Below are positions 9,141-17,435 of a stretch of DNA of 64,000 nucleotides, piece after piece. Source of the stretch: Cyclobacteriaceae bacterium (GTDB lineage Bacteria > Bacteroidota > Bacteroidia > Cytophagales > Cyclobacteriaceae). Every line of letters starts with the position of its first letter. Position 1 is the first letter of the stretch. The stretch lies in contig JABFRS010000001.1 in NCBI GenBank assembly GCA_013141055.1, forward strand, positions 1,364,001-1,428,000, in the 5' to 3' direction. The notes beneath the pieces are model-generated. The model saw nothing but the letters and a program-made list of their open reading frames with translations, did not search any database and was not told the DNA's origin. Position numbers and translations under genes: made by a program.

Positions 9141-10494
9141 CACGCATATTCTCCGCTACCCGATTTACATCCTCCGTGTTCTCCCAGGGGTTTCCTATCA
9201 AACCAAGGATCTGAAGTTTAGATAGACCATCAAGCTGCGACGGGAAATTATACATGTAGTTTCTTGAGACATCCAGATTCTCCAGTTCAGATAATTCAAA
9301 AATAGAGGGAGGCAAGGCAGTGAGGTAATTATTATTAACTCTCAATACCCGCAATTCCCTTAAGCTTTTCAGGGATTGAGGCAGACTAGCCAGTTTATTA
9401 TCATGAGCATATAATTCTTTTAAGTTTGAAAGCTTTCCGATTGACTCAGGTAATTCTGTGAGTTGGTTGTTGGACAAGTATAATACTTTAAGGCTGGAAA
9501 GCTTTGATATCTGAGAATCAATTTTGGTAAGGGAGTTGTAATAAAGATCAATGATCTGAAGATTCTTTAATTTGAAAATACCAGTTGGGATATGATCCAA
9601 TTGATTCTGGTAAAGTCCAATAGATTCAAGTCGTGTAAGTTCCCCCACTGCAGGATGCATCTCAGTTATCTTATTATAATTTAGCCCAAGCTTCTTCAGG
9701 TTAGGAAATTTGCTGATACCCGCTGATACAGAAGTGATCTTATTCTTTTGAAGATTAAGATCCTGAAGAGATGAATTTCCCTTTTTAATATCCTGAAGAG
9801 TGAGGTTATTTTCAATCAGATTCAACTTCACCAGGTTTTTATTTCTGGAGATGTTGGGAAAGGCAGTCATTCCAATATTTCTTGAAAGCTCCAATGAATC
9901 AAGGGAAGCAAAGTTCTTATAACTCTTTGGTAAACTTTTTGCCTCTACACCCTGAATGACCAATCGATGGATGTTTGGGTTTTTGCCAAGCTTCAACTTT
10001 CGTGATAACTTGTTATTATACAGATAAACGGATTGCAGTTGCTTAAGCCTGCTTAAATCGGGGGGCAAACGTTTCACGGAAGTATTAATCAATTCCAGTG
10101 CCTTGAGGTTTGAGCAGGAATAGATTTCCCGGGGGATTGTTGTAACTCCAGACTGCATAATGCTTAGCTGTATAACCTCATCTGGTTTGACTTTTCCGTT
10201 TTTTAAGTCATCTAAAGAAGTAAATCCTTTTCGCGGTTTATAAGCAATGCGGTATCCAATGATCTTATCCCGGAATCCCCGCTCGACACGGATAAGGCTA
10301 TCAAACTTTTTTGTTGACTTTTCATACTCGGTATTTACCTGACGATCAATAAATATTTTATTGATCGCTTCCACAACCAATGAATATTCAGCAGAGTCTC
10401 TCCTATTGGCAAAAACCGGAACAGATTGCTGTCCAAAAATCCCTGTGCTCGTGAGTGCAAACAGAACTATAGCAGAGATTTTCACGAAATGCAT
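9115..10494 (-). CDS. Secreted leucine-rich-repeat protein
   Basis: This 459-residue protein has a signal peptide ending after IFGQQ at about residue 23, a mixed N-terminal segment of roughly 90 residues, then about a dozen leucine-rich repeats of 22-24 residues with the consensus LxxLxxLxLxxNxLxxLP. The repeats continue almost to the C-terminus. Such LRR solenoids bind proteins, and in free-living Bacteroidota they are usually cell-surface or secreted. I see no C-terminal T9SS sorting domain. The gene runs convergently into the amidohydrolase and overlaps it by 26 bases. Confidence 0.9.
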   Translation of the reverse strand: MHFVKISAIVLFALTSTGIFGQQSVPVFANRRDSAEYSLVVEAINKIFIDRQVNTEYEKSTKKFDSLIRVERGFRDKIIGYRIAYKPRKGFTSLDDLKNGKVKPDEVIQLSIMQSGVTTIPREIYSCSNLKALELINTSVKRLPPDLSRLKQLQSVYLYNNKLSRKLKLGKNPNIHRLVIQGVEAKSLPKSYKNFASLDSLELSRNIGMTAFPNISRNKNLVKLNLIENNLTLQDIKKGNSSLQDLNLQKNKITSVSAGISKFPNLKKLGLNYNKITEMHPAVGELTRLESIGLYQNQLDHIPTGIFKLKNLQIIDLYYNSLTKIDSQISKLSSLKVLYLSNNQLTELPESIGKLSNLKELYAHDNKLASLPQSLKSLRELRVLRVNNNYLTALPPSIFELSELENLDVSRNYMYNFPSQLDGLSKLQILGLIGNPWENTEDVNRVAENMRAKGLVCLY

Positions 10495-10556
10495 GTTGAA
10501 AGAGTTTACAATTTGTGTAATAAAAATAATCTAAATTAGAATCCAAATTCCACGCC

Positions 10557-11813
10557 ATGAGATATCTATTCACTCTGATCTTTTTTGCTTTTGCAATCTC
10601 CCATCTTTTGGGGCAGTCTATTCCCGTTGGTAAACCTGCAGAAAACGGAATGTCGGCAGAACGCCTCAATCGCATAGATCCATGGATCAACGAACTGGTG
10701 GCTAAAAAGCAGATTCCGGGTGCTGTCGTTTTAATTTTACGAAATGGAAAAGTGATTCTTTACAAAGCATATGGTTACAGTGATGTTGAGAAACAAACTT
10801 TAATGAAAAAGGATGACATATTCCGCATGGCATCCCAAAGCAAAGCCATCACCAGTCTTGCGGTGATGATGCTGTATGAAGAAGGGAAATTTATGTTGGA
10901 TGAACCAGTCTCCAGGTACATTCCCGAGTTCAGGAATCCAAAAGTACTGGTGAATCTTAACTGGAAGGACACAACGTATACCACAACTCCTGCAAAAAGC
11001 GAGATCACTATCCGTCAACTTCTGACACATACTTCCGGCATTGATTATGCAGGCATTGGAAGTCAGGAGTTCAAGGCTATCTATGCAAAGGCCGGTGTTC
11101 CAAGTGGAATAGGAAATGACAACATGGTGCTTGGTGACAAAATGAAAATTCTGGCAGGTCTCCCCTTAAAAAGCAATCCCGGAGAACAATATACCTATAG
11201 CCTTAGTCTCGATGTACTTGGGTATTTAGTAGAAGTTCTTTCGAAGATGTCACTGGATCAATTCTTCCGTGAAAGAATTTTCAAGCCTCTTGGAATGAAT
11301 GACACTTACTTCTACATGCCGAAAGAAAAACATTCCCGTCTCGTTGGACTCTATCAGGTAAAGAACGGAGTTGTTGAGAAAATCCTTGGACCTGCATTCG
11401 ATGGTGTTAACGTAAACTACCCTACTCTTGCAGGGAAGTATTATTCAGGTGGCGCAGGTCTTAGCGGATCCATTGAAGACTATGCAAAGTTTCTCCAGCT
11501 TTTTATCAATAAAGGAGAATTTAATGGCGTGAGACTACTGAGTCGCAAAACTGTTGAATTAATGATGACGAATCAGATCCAACCTCCGATGACACAACAA
11601 TATGGACTTGGTTTTGGATTAGAAACGGAGAAGAACGATTATCAATCGATCTCCTCCATTGGATCCTTTCGCTGGGGCGGTGCATTTAACACGCAATACT
11701 GGGGCGATTCCCGTGAAAAACTTGTAGGCCTTATATACACCAACATGCTGGGGACACAGGTTAACACGGGAGAATTATTTAAAACATTCACCTACCAGGC
11801 AATTACCGATTAG
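10557..11813 (+). CDS. Serine hydrolase, class C beta-lactamase / DD-peptidase fold
   Basis: This 418-residue protein has a signal peptide ending near LLGQS. The nucleophile motif S93-x-x-K96 (SQSK) and a tyrosine motif at Y214 (YSLS in place of YxN) mark the beta-lactamase (PF00144) family, and a late HxG-like segment is replaced by RWGGAFNTQYWGD. The RWGG form is typical of the esterase/lactamase-like EstB group rather than true AmpC. It is probably periplasmic, hydrolysing esters, D-amino-acid peptides or lactones. It is divergent from the LRR gene with 62 bases between. It should not be read as a resistance gene. Confidence 0.9.
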   Translation: MRYLFTLIFFAFAISHLLGQSIPVGKPAENGMSAERLNRIDPWINELVAKKQIPGAVVLILRNGKVILYKAYGYSDVEKQTLMKKDDIFRMASQSKAITSLAVMMLYEEGKFMLDEPVSRYIPEFRNPKVLVNLNWKDTTYTTTPAKSEITIRQLLTHTSGIDYAGIGSQEFKAIYAKAGVPSGIGNDNMVLGDKMKILAGLPLKSNPGEQYTYSLSLDVLGYLVEVLSKMSLDQFFRERIFKPLGMNDTYFYMPKEKHSRLVGLYQVKNGVVEKILGPAFDGVNVNYPTLAGKYYSGGAGLSGSIEDYAKFLQLFINKGEFNGVRLLSRKTVELMMTNQIQPPMTQQYGLGFGLETEKNDYQSISSIGSFRWGGAFNTQYWGDSREKLVGLIYTNMLGTQVNTGELFKTFTYQAITD

Positions 11814-11814
11814 A

Positions 11815-12204
11815 TCATTCTCCTGTCAGGGAAATATCTCTGTGATACCCATTGGAAAGTTCGTTGAAAGGCAGATGGACAACCAGGGAAGTTTCCTCTT
11901 CGTTGGCGACAATGTTATGAACATCCACGTAATAGGGAATTTCCTTGTTGTATAATATCCTTGGAAACTTGATAGATTTCACTTTCGATTTGATTGGAAT
12001 CAGGTAATAGATCATCAGCTGATTATTATCAATTTCAACCTTTATATTCTCTACGTCAATACCAGGTACCCGAATTTTGACCTCATGATAGGTTGGAAAC
12101 TTCTGCAATCTTACTAACGGCTCACTAGTTCCACCATTGAGGGTATTCATAATATCAATACTTGAAATCAATTCCTGGGGCAAATTCAATGCTGTCTTCT
12201 TCAT
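11815..12204 (-). CDS. Hsp20/alpha-crystallin-like protein
   Basis: This 129-residue protein has an alpha-crystallin-type beta sandwich. The segment YHEVKIRVPGIDVENIKVEIDN is the usual start of the domain, and KFPRILYNKEIPYYVDV followed by LVVHLPF replaces the standard tail. The canonical A-x3-NGVL motif is not intact, so it is a divergent small heat-shock-like protein whose chaperone activity is inferred. Its start is preceded by an unusually good Shine-Dalgarno sequence. It converges with the serine hydrolase gene (1-base gap). Confidence 0.75.
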   Translation of the reverse strand: MKKTALNLPQELISSIDIMNTLNGGTSEPLVRLQKFPTYHEVKIRVPGIDVENIKVEIDNNQLMIYYLIPIKSKVKSIKFPRILYNKEIPYYVDVHNIVANEEETSLVVHLPFNELSNGYHRDISLTGE

Positions 12205-12212
12205 ACTCTATT

Positions 12213-12217
12213 CCTCC
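12213..12217 (-). promoter_or_regulatory. Strong Shine-Dalgarno (GGAGG) of the Hsp20-like gene
   Basis: On the minus strand GGAGG sits 8 nt before the ATG at 12204. This is near-ideal bacterial spacing and stands out because almost no other gene in the window has one. Confidence 0.5.
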
Positions 12218-12316
12218 AGTGCCACCTGCTTCAATTGTTGTACCTACAATTAAATACGCCATTCCGGCAGGGTTGGAGAGGTTTTCAAAGCCAAATTGAC
12301 GTCATTTGACAATTAT

Positions 12317-12844
12317 ATGATAGAGGATTTCTTCAATTTGTCATACCTCAGTTCAGGATCTGAAATACAGCAAAAAGGCTTCAGAACCATCCAGAAATCA
12401 AACGTCATTTCGCTGTTGTCGGATTTTAATCCCGTACTGGCGGGCACCCTTCCTCTCGATTTATTTATAGAAGGAAGTGATCTTGACATTATCTGCTTTG
12501 CACACGATTTGAGTTCTTTCGAAGAGTTTTGTGAGAGAGAGTTCAGGCATTATAGCAACTTCAACATCCGGCGAAATATTATCAACGAGATCCCTGGGGT
12601 TATTGTAAACTTTACTTTTGAAAATTTTCCATTTGAATTATTTGCCCAGGGCATACCAACAGAAAAACAAAATTCTTTTCTTCATCTGAAAATGGAATAT
12701 GAAATTCTTCAGCAGAAGGGATCATTGTTCAGAGAGAAAATACTGGACCTAAAGAAGAAAGGAATAAAAACTGAGCCTGCCTTTGCTCAGCTGCTGCGTC
12801 TTCAGGGTGATCCTTATACAGCATTATTATCCTATCGGATTTGA
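12317..12844 (+). CDS. DUF4269 family protein (nucleotidyltransferase-like)
   Basis: This is a protein of about 175 residues. LAGTLPLDLFIEGSDLDIIC resembles the GS...DxD core of minimal nucleotidyltransferases, followed by FPFELFAQGIPTEKQNSFLH, which is characteristic of DUF4269. The catalytic pattern suggests transfer of a nucleotide, but no activity is established for the family. A TTG at 12296 opens the frame 7 codons earlier; I prefer the ATG at 12317, which begins MIEDFFNLSYLSSGSE. The gene is monocistronic. Confidence 0.8.
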   Translation: MIEDFFNLSYLSSGSEIQQKGFRTIQKSNVISLLSDFNPVLAGTLPLDLFIEGSDLDIICFAHDLSSFEEFCEREFRHYSNFNIRRNIINEIPGVIVNFTFENFPFELFAQGIPTEKQNSFLHLKMEYEILQQKGSLFREKILDLKKKGIKTEPAFAQLLRLQGDPYTALLSYRI

Positions 12845-12916
12845 AACATCGTTGCAGCAGTGAATAAATTTCACGTAGCTGTGTTGCAACAACACCGAAT
12901 TATTCAGGAATAGTGA

Positions 12917-12945
12917 TTGATTCCAGATTCATGGCTGTACCTTTG
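12917..12945 (+). promoter_or_regulatory. Promoter for CDF exporter, predicted leaderless
   Basis: TTGA at 12917-12920 and TACCTTTG at 12938-12945 match the Bacteroidota -33 (TTTG) and -7 (TAnnTTTG) elements, with a 17-base spacer. The -7 box starts exactly 12 nt before the ATG at 12950, so the predicted +1 coincides with the start codon. Confidence 0.5.
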
Positions 12946-12949
12946 AAGC

Positions 12950-13861
12950 ATGGGACACGATCACCATCATCACCATGCACCGACATTATCATCGGTGAAC
13001 ACAGCCTTTAAGGTTGGGATCGCACTCAATATTGTCTTTGTTATTGTTGAGGCGTCTGTTGGGTTTTATATCAATTCACTTTCATTACTATCCGATGCAG
13101 CACACAACCTCGCGGATGTCGGAACACTCGCTCTCTCGTTGCTTGCATTCCGTTTGTTGAAAGTTAAATCCAATGAACATTTTACATACGGATATAGGAA
13201 GACCTCCATACTTGTTTCTCTTTTCAATTCTGTAGTGCTTTTGATCTCTATCGGAGGAATCGCGTTCGAGGCGATCCATAAATTCTTTCAACCTCAGATC
13301 GAGCCGTTGCCTGGAACAACGATCGCTATTGTGGCTGGTGTGGGGATTATTATAAATGGAGCATCTGCCATGCTTTTCTTCAAAGAGAAGAATAAAGATA
13401 TTAATGTAAAGAGCGCCTACCTTCACTTATTGAGTGATGCCATTGTATCCGCAGGGATTGTCGTAGGTGGAATTGTCATTTACTACACTCAGTGGTTCTG
13501 GCTCGACAGTGCTCTAAGTCTTATCATCGCCGGAGTAATTCTCATCAGCACATGGCAATTACTAAAAGAAAGTCTTCGTCTATCCCTTGACGGTGTGCCG
13601 GAAGACATTCATTTGAATGAGATAAGAGATTCTGTTTTGAAATTTGAAGGCGTCGTCGATATACATCACATCCATGTGTGGGCTATCAGTTCAACAGAGA
13701 ATGCCATGACTGCTCACCTTGTCCTGAGATCTGATATTAATCATGAGGACGAAGTAAAGCTCAAAAAAAATCTAAAGCACGAGTTGGAGCACAAGAATAT
13801 TCGTCATATCACACTCGAGACGGAGCTTGAGAATGAAAAATGCACCACAAAGGTCTGCTGA
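12950..13861 (+). CDS. Cation diffusion facilitator (CzcD/ZitB-type metal exporter)
   Basis: This 303-residue inner-membrane protein has six predicted helices. It exports zinc or a related divalent metal in exchange for protons. The two transport-site motifs are present: HNLAD in TM2 (H-x3-D) and HLLSD in TM5 (H-x3-D). The N-terminus is a histidine cluster (GHDHHHHHAP) likely to collect or sense metal. The cytoplasmic C-terminal domain (about residues 205-290) includes the conserved VDIHHIHVWAIS segment. The His-xxx-Asp pairs in both sites favour zinc. No metal regulator is adjacent. Confidence 0.95.
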   Translation: MGHDHHHHHAPTLSSVNTAFKVGIALNIVFVIVEASVGFYINSLSLLSDAAHNLADVGTLALSLLAFRLLKVKSNEHFTYGYRKTSILVSLFNSVVLLISIGGIAFEAIHKFFQPQIEPLPGTTIAIVAGVGIIINGASAMLFFKEKNKDINVKSAYLHLLSDAIVSAGIVVGGIVIYYTQWFWLDSALSLIIAGVILISTWQLLKESLRLSLDGVPEDIHLNEIRDSVLKFEGVVDIHHIHVWAISSTENAMTAHLVLRSDINHEDEVKLKKNLKHELEHKNIRHITLETELENEKCTTKVC

Positions 13862-13959
13862 GATTAATCCTTAAATAAAAACCTAAAGCCTATAAGAATC
13901 GCCTACAAAACCAGTGTTACTGCATTGGCAGCGATAACAGGCAGATCATCGATCAGTAA

Positions 13960-14763
13960 TCAGATATCAGAATTCTTCAGCTTCAGATAAGAGAAATAGT
14001 TGAAAAGGAACGTCCAGAAGGATGCTACTGCCAAAGAGATTAGTGAAACATGATCCCGGATTTCAGAAAACCAGTATCGCTTGAAGGGAAAAGGAACCAG
14101 GTTTGAGATTGACTCTAATGGGAAAAACTGAATGAAGTCAGGAATATAATCATCCAGGTTTGCCTTGATAATAAACTCGATAAGGAAAGCAAACAGCAAT
14201 AGGATGATCGTCAGCCCCGAGCGCTGGATCATGATTCCCAGCATTAATGAAAATGAAAGGAATGCAAAGACTTCAAGAAAATATGCAATGCAGAAATCCA
14301 TTCCTGTAAAGCCGTATGGAAAATCAAGTGACGGAGAGTATATAAGACCTGTTATGGAAGCAATCAAAAAAACGATGAGCATGCTGGAAAAACTCAAAAC
14401 AAAGTTTGTCAGCATCTTGGAATACAGAAACTCCTTGCGGCTCAGTCCGTCAATAATATTCTGACGAATGGTCCTGTATGTGAATTCATTGGAAATAGAT
14501 ATTACCACCATGATTCCAATTCCCAACTTCAAAAGACCAGAGCTCCACAAAAGATTTTGCCAGATATCCGGGAAGTGATAAAGAGGAATGCGATTGATAT
14601 TGATCGACTCACCAAAACCCTCAATGAGATTGCTCAGCCACTTTAAGAATTCCATACCACTCGCCGCCCCTACTATGAGGGTAAAGAAGTACAGACCGCA
14701 AATGATCCAAAAAGTGCGGTAGTCTAAAAGTTTTTTAAGATCAATTTTTAATAAGTGCAGCAT
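13960..14763 (-). CDS. ABC-2 type transporter permease
   Basis: This 267-residue protein has six predicted transmembrane helices and an extracytoplasmic loop after helix 1 (about residues 35-60). The layout is that of NatB/BcrB-like permeases. Its start lies inside the end of the ATPase gene (23-base overlap), so the two are translationally coupled. FTYRTIRQNIIDGLSRKEFL is a typical cytoplasmic coupling segment in this family. The substrate is unknown. The gene is the last in a minus-strand run beginning at the DUF4252 gene at 16207. Confidence 0.88.
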   Translation of the reverse strand: MLHLLKIDLKKLLDYRTFWIICGLYFFTLIVGAASGMEFLKWLSNLIEGFGESININRIPLYHFPDIWQNLLWSSGLLKLGIGIMVVISISNEFTYRTIRQNIIDGLSRKEFLYSKMLTNFVLSFSSMLIVFLIASITGLIYSPSLDFPYGFTGMDFCIAYFLEVFAFLSFSLMLGIMIQRSGLTIILLLFAFLIEFIIKANLDDYIPDFIQFFPLESISNLVPFPFKRYWFSEIRDHVSLISLAVASFWTFLFNYFSYLKLKNSDI

Positions 14764-15655
14764 GGTCGGCTTCCGCTAAAATTTCCAAAAATTGTTTTTC
14801 AAGACTCTTCTTCTGTGTTACCAGGTGGGTGGCAACAATTCCTTTATCAAAAAGATATTGGTTCAGGTTTTCGCTATGAAACCCTCCCTTCATCCGCACC
14901 AAAAAATGCTCATCCTCACGTTTTACAGACATTGTTCCTTCGAAACTTTCCAGTAATGATATGAGGTCATCACGATGGGCTGTTACCTCCACAAGCTCTT
15001 CTCCCTTTCCAACATCAACGACTGGTCCGTAGTGAACCAGAGATCCCTTCCTCAAAATCGCAAAATGTGAACATACCTTTTGCACTTCATCAAGCAAGTG
15101 ACTTGCAAGGATGATTGTCTTTCCGTCGTTAGCGATCTTCTTGATGATCTCGCGTATTTCAGCAATCCCCTGCGGATCAAGTCCATTGGTAGGTTCATCC
15201 AGAATAAGAACAATAGGATCGTTCAACAGCGCTGAGGCAATTGCCAGGCGTTGCTTCATTCCAAGGGAATACGTTTTATACTTATCATTTCTACGGGAAG
15301 TCAATTCAACCGTCTCAAGCACTTTTGCAATATTGGATTCCGCCGATTGCTTGATCATTGACATCAATTCCAGATTTTGCTGGCCGGTGAGGTAAGGATA
15401 AAAAATAGGATGCTCCAATACTGCACCAATCTTTCTTCTCAATTCATGTGTTGGCGGTTGACCAAACCACGAAAAACTTCCGGAAGTAGGATTCGTTACA
15501 CCCATCAGCATCCCAAGAGTAGTAGTCTTACCGCTACCATTGGGGCCCAGCATTCCAAATACCTGACCACGCTTAACTTCAAGCGAAAGATTATTGACAG
15601 CGCATAGTCTGCCGAAATTCTTTGTGAGTCCTTCTATTTTGAGTACGTTTTCCAA
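14741..15655 (-). CDS. ABC transporter ATP-binding protein (BcrA-like)
   Basis: This is a 304-residue ATPase. Walker A is GPNGSGKTT at 37-45, the signature is YSLGMKQRL, Walker B is VLILDEP, and the H-loop follows at ILASHLLDEV. The LGMKQRL signature is the hallmark of BcrA/gliding-type ABC-2 ATPases. About 90 C-terminal residues form an accessory domain. It follows the DUF4252 gene by only 6 bases and overlaps the permease gene, so a three-gene unit is likely. Similar pairs export bacitracin-like peptides or lipids; here the substrate cannot be assigned. Confidence 0.92.
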   Translation of the reverse strand: MENVLKIEGLTKNFGRLCAVNNLSLEVKRGQVFGMLGPNGSGKTTTLGMLMGVTNPTSGSFSWFGQPPTHELRRKIGAVLEHPIFYPYLTGQQNLELMSMIKQSAESNIAKVLETVELTSRRNDKYKTYSLGMKQRLAIASALLNDPIVLILDEPTNGLDPQGIAEIREIIKKIANDGKTIILASHLLDEVQKVCSHFAILRKGSLVHYGPVVDVGKGEELVEVTAHRDDLISLLESFEGTMSVKREDEHFLVRMKGGFHSENLNQYLFDKGIVATHLVTQKKSLEKQFLEILAEADHAALIKN

Positions 15656-15661
15656 AGCAGA

Positions 15662-16207
15662 TTAATTTTCTCCCTTACTTTTACCCTTAGCTTTATCCTT
15701 GTCACGTCCCATAAAATTCTTGATCCGGTTTCCGATATCCGTGCTGTTGTCAATGGAGTTGAAAAGTGAGCCAGCTTTGGAAATATCAATCGTACCGAGC
15801 ATATCCAGTACATAGAGGCTGGTAGAATCATTAATTAAGATGACGGTACCAGGAGTCGATCCTTCCTTATCTTTAAAATAAACATCGAGATTCTTTCCAT
15901 CAAAGCGTCCCGTCATAATAGACTCATAGGATTCAGACTGATAGTCTTTTGTAAGTTTTTTATAATCATCGGAACCAAAGCTTGACTTCGATTTATCAAG
16001 CATGAGAAACTTCATCTTCTCAATATTCTTGATCATTTCATCAAATTCCTTGTTATCGGATTGATTCAACATCCTCAATGTGTTCTTATAAAAGAAAAGG
16101 GTAAAAGGATTATCGAATTTGGTTTGCAAAGCTTCGGTTGTCTTCGATTGAGCAAATGCTCCTGTAAAAACAAACATTGCAATAATGGCCAGTATGCTTT
16201 TTTTCAT
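15662..16207 (-). CDS. DUF4252 protein, exported
   Basis: This 181-residue protein has a clean signal peptide (MKKSILAIIAMFVFTGAFAQ) and belongs to DUF4252, a Bacteroidota family of unknown function that is repeatedly found beside ECF sigma/anti-sigma pairs. The C-terminus is rich in lysine and aspartate. It is paralogous to the next gene upstream. An intrinsic-terminator-like hairpin separates it from that paralogue, while the ABC ATPase starts 6 bases after its stop. It may therefore form its own unit with the transporter. GGAG at 16218-16221, 10 nt before the start, could act as a ribosome-binding site. Confidence 0.8.
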   Translation of the reverse strand: MKKSILAIIAMFVFTGAFAQSKTTEALQTKFDNPFTLFFYKNTLRMLNQSDNKEFDEMIKNIEKMKFLMLDKSKSSFGSDDYKKLTKDYQSESYESIMTGRFDGKNLDVYFKDKEGSTPGTVILINDSTSLYVLDMLGTIDISKAGSLFNSIDNSTDIGNRIKNFMGRDKDKAKGKSKGEN

Positions 16208-16282
16208 ATGAGATAATCTCCTGTATATGTTGTTGACCTGTTAGTTATCAAACGTTGAATGGAGGCCTGGGTTATAAAAATA

Positions 16283-16308
16283 ATACCATGACCGTTAAGT
16301 CATGGTAT
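16283..16308 (-). terminator. Intrinsic terminator-like hairpin after DUF4252 gene
   Basis: ATACCATGAC at 16283-16292 pairs perfectly with GTCATGGTAT at 16299-16308 (10 bp, 6-nt loop). On the minus strand it is followed by TATTTTTATAA. It lies just after the 16330 stop codon, so it probably ends or attenuates the sigma-factor transcript. Confidence 0.6.
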
Positions 16309-16329
16309 CAAATCGATTAAAAACTATAA

Positions 16330-16902
16330 TTAATTTTTCTTATTGTCCTTGCTATTGCTGTTATCCTTCACTTTTTCACCTTTGTCCATCTTATTAAGGT
16401 GATTGAACCCATCAATATTGATTGCTTTTCCAATCTTACCCATCTCTTTCAGATCAATCTCACCAAATAAAGTCATCACCATGAACTCATTGTTGCCACC
16501 CATGACCATCACCAGCTCGCTGATCTTACCACCCGATTCCTTGGTGTAGAATTTCATATCCTTGTCCTTATCACGGACAGTCATCAATTCTTCAAAGTCA
16601 CCGGAAGGGATCATTGCCATCGCCTCTTTATACAGTTCACGTGAATTACGCGCCTCATCTTTCTTCAGGATCTTCAATCCTTTGATCTTGCTGATCGCTG
16701 CAATGATAGCCTTTTCATCAGGAGTATCTCCAGTGATGTTTGCCATCATGCTAAACATCTTTCCACTAATGTTGACGACACTAAAGTTTTCATCTTCCTG
16801 GTACTTTGTGAAGAATTTTGCAATCGCATCATTCTGAGCAAAGGCGCCCACTGACATCAACATCATTACTACACCAACCATTAACTTTTTCATATTGAAC
16901 AA
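16330..16902 (-). CDS. DUF4252 protein, exported
   Basis: This 190-residue protein has a signal peptide ending at VGAFAQ. DUF4252 features are shared with its downstream paralogue: SGKMFSMM, a helix around IAAISKIKGLKIL, and MTLFGEIDLKEMGKI near the end. The C-terminal 20 residues are lysine-, asparagine- and aspartate-rich. It sits 20 bases after the anti-sigma factor gene and is the likely third member of the sigma operon. Its biochemical role is unknown. Confidence 0.82.
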   Translation of the reverse strand: MFNMKKLMVGVVMMLMSVGAFAQNDAIAKFFTKYQEDENFSVVNISGKMFSMMANITGDTPDEKAIIAAISKIKGLKILKKDEARNSRELYKEAMAMIPSGDFEELMTVRDKDKDMKFYTKESGGKISELVMVMGGNNEFMVMTLFGEIDLKEMGKIGKAINIDGFNHLNKMDKGEKVKDNSNSKDNKKN

Positions 16903-16922
16903 TTTTTAAATTTTAAATCTTT

Positions 16923-17435
16923 TTAGATAGTACTTTTTTCTTTTGGGGCTTTATCCTGGATCTTTTCCTCAGCTTCAGAAAAAGCCTTGATCTTTCCCGC
17001 ATCCTTTTGAGCTGAATTGAAACTATTGGAGATCATCATCAGCGCCTTCTTTGTTTCTTCCAATGCCAGTTGAGGATCTGAATACGTATCCTGAAGCTCC
17101 TGAGGATACGATTTTCTTACTTCCTGTCTGATAAAGTAAGTCGCTGCTACCATCACCACTATGCCTGCTGCTATTCTTGAGATGTTTGTAAAACTTACCA
17201 TACTTACGACCTTTCCTCCTCGACGCTGACGAAGTTCTTTTGTTACAGTCGGCTCAAAATTTTCATTCAATGATTTATTTTTCTCGCCTTCAAAAAAAAG
17301 AAACATCTCAGCAGTAGCCTTCATAGATTCCGGAACATTCTTACCCAGGAAGAAAGCACGCAGTTGCTGCTCCTCTTCAAGGGACGTTTCACACATCCAG
17401 TATTTTTCTAGCAATTGCTCTATGTTAGAGTCCAT
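16923..17435 (-). CDS. Anti-sigma factor-like membrane protein
   Basis: This protein of about 170 residues has one transmembrane helix (ISRIAAGIVVMVAATYFI, near residue 90). The cytoplasmic N-terminal half includes ESLE-type helices (LLEKYWMCETSLEEEQQLRAF begins the protein; the first residues are MDSNIEQ). This is the size and topology of Bacteroidota anti-sigma factors that hold an ECF sigma at the membrane. The open frame extends 12 codons upstream, but MDSNIEQ at 17435 is the better start, overlapping the sigma gene by 11 bases. Assignment rests mainly on context. Confidence 0.7.
   Translation of the reverse strand: MDSNIEQLLEKYWMCETSLEEEQQLRAFFLGKNVPESMKATAEMFLFFEGEKNKSLNENFEPTVTKELRQRRGGKVVSMVSFTNISRIAAGIVVMVAATYFIRQEVRKSYPQELQDTYSDPQLALEETKKALMMISNSFNSAQKDAGKIKAFSEAEEKIQDKAPKEKSTI

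Noticed and set aside
10557-11813. Possible beta-lactamase resistance gene
   Set aside because: The RWGG/YSLS forms fit the broad serine hydrolase (EstB-like) group; no basis for calling antibiotic resistance.
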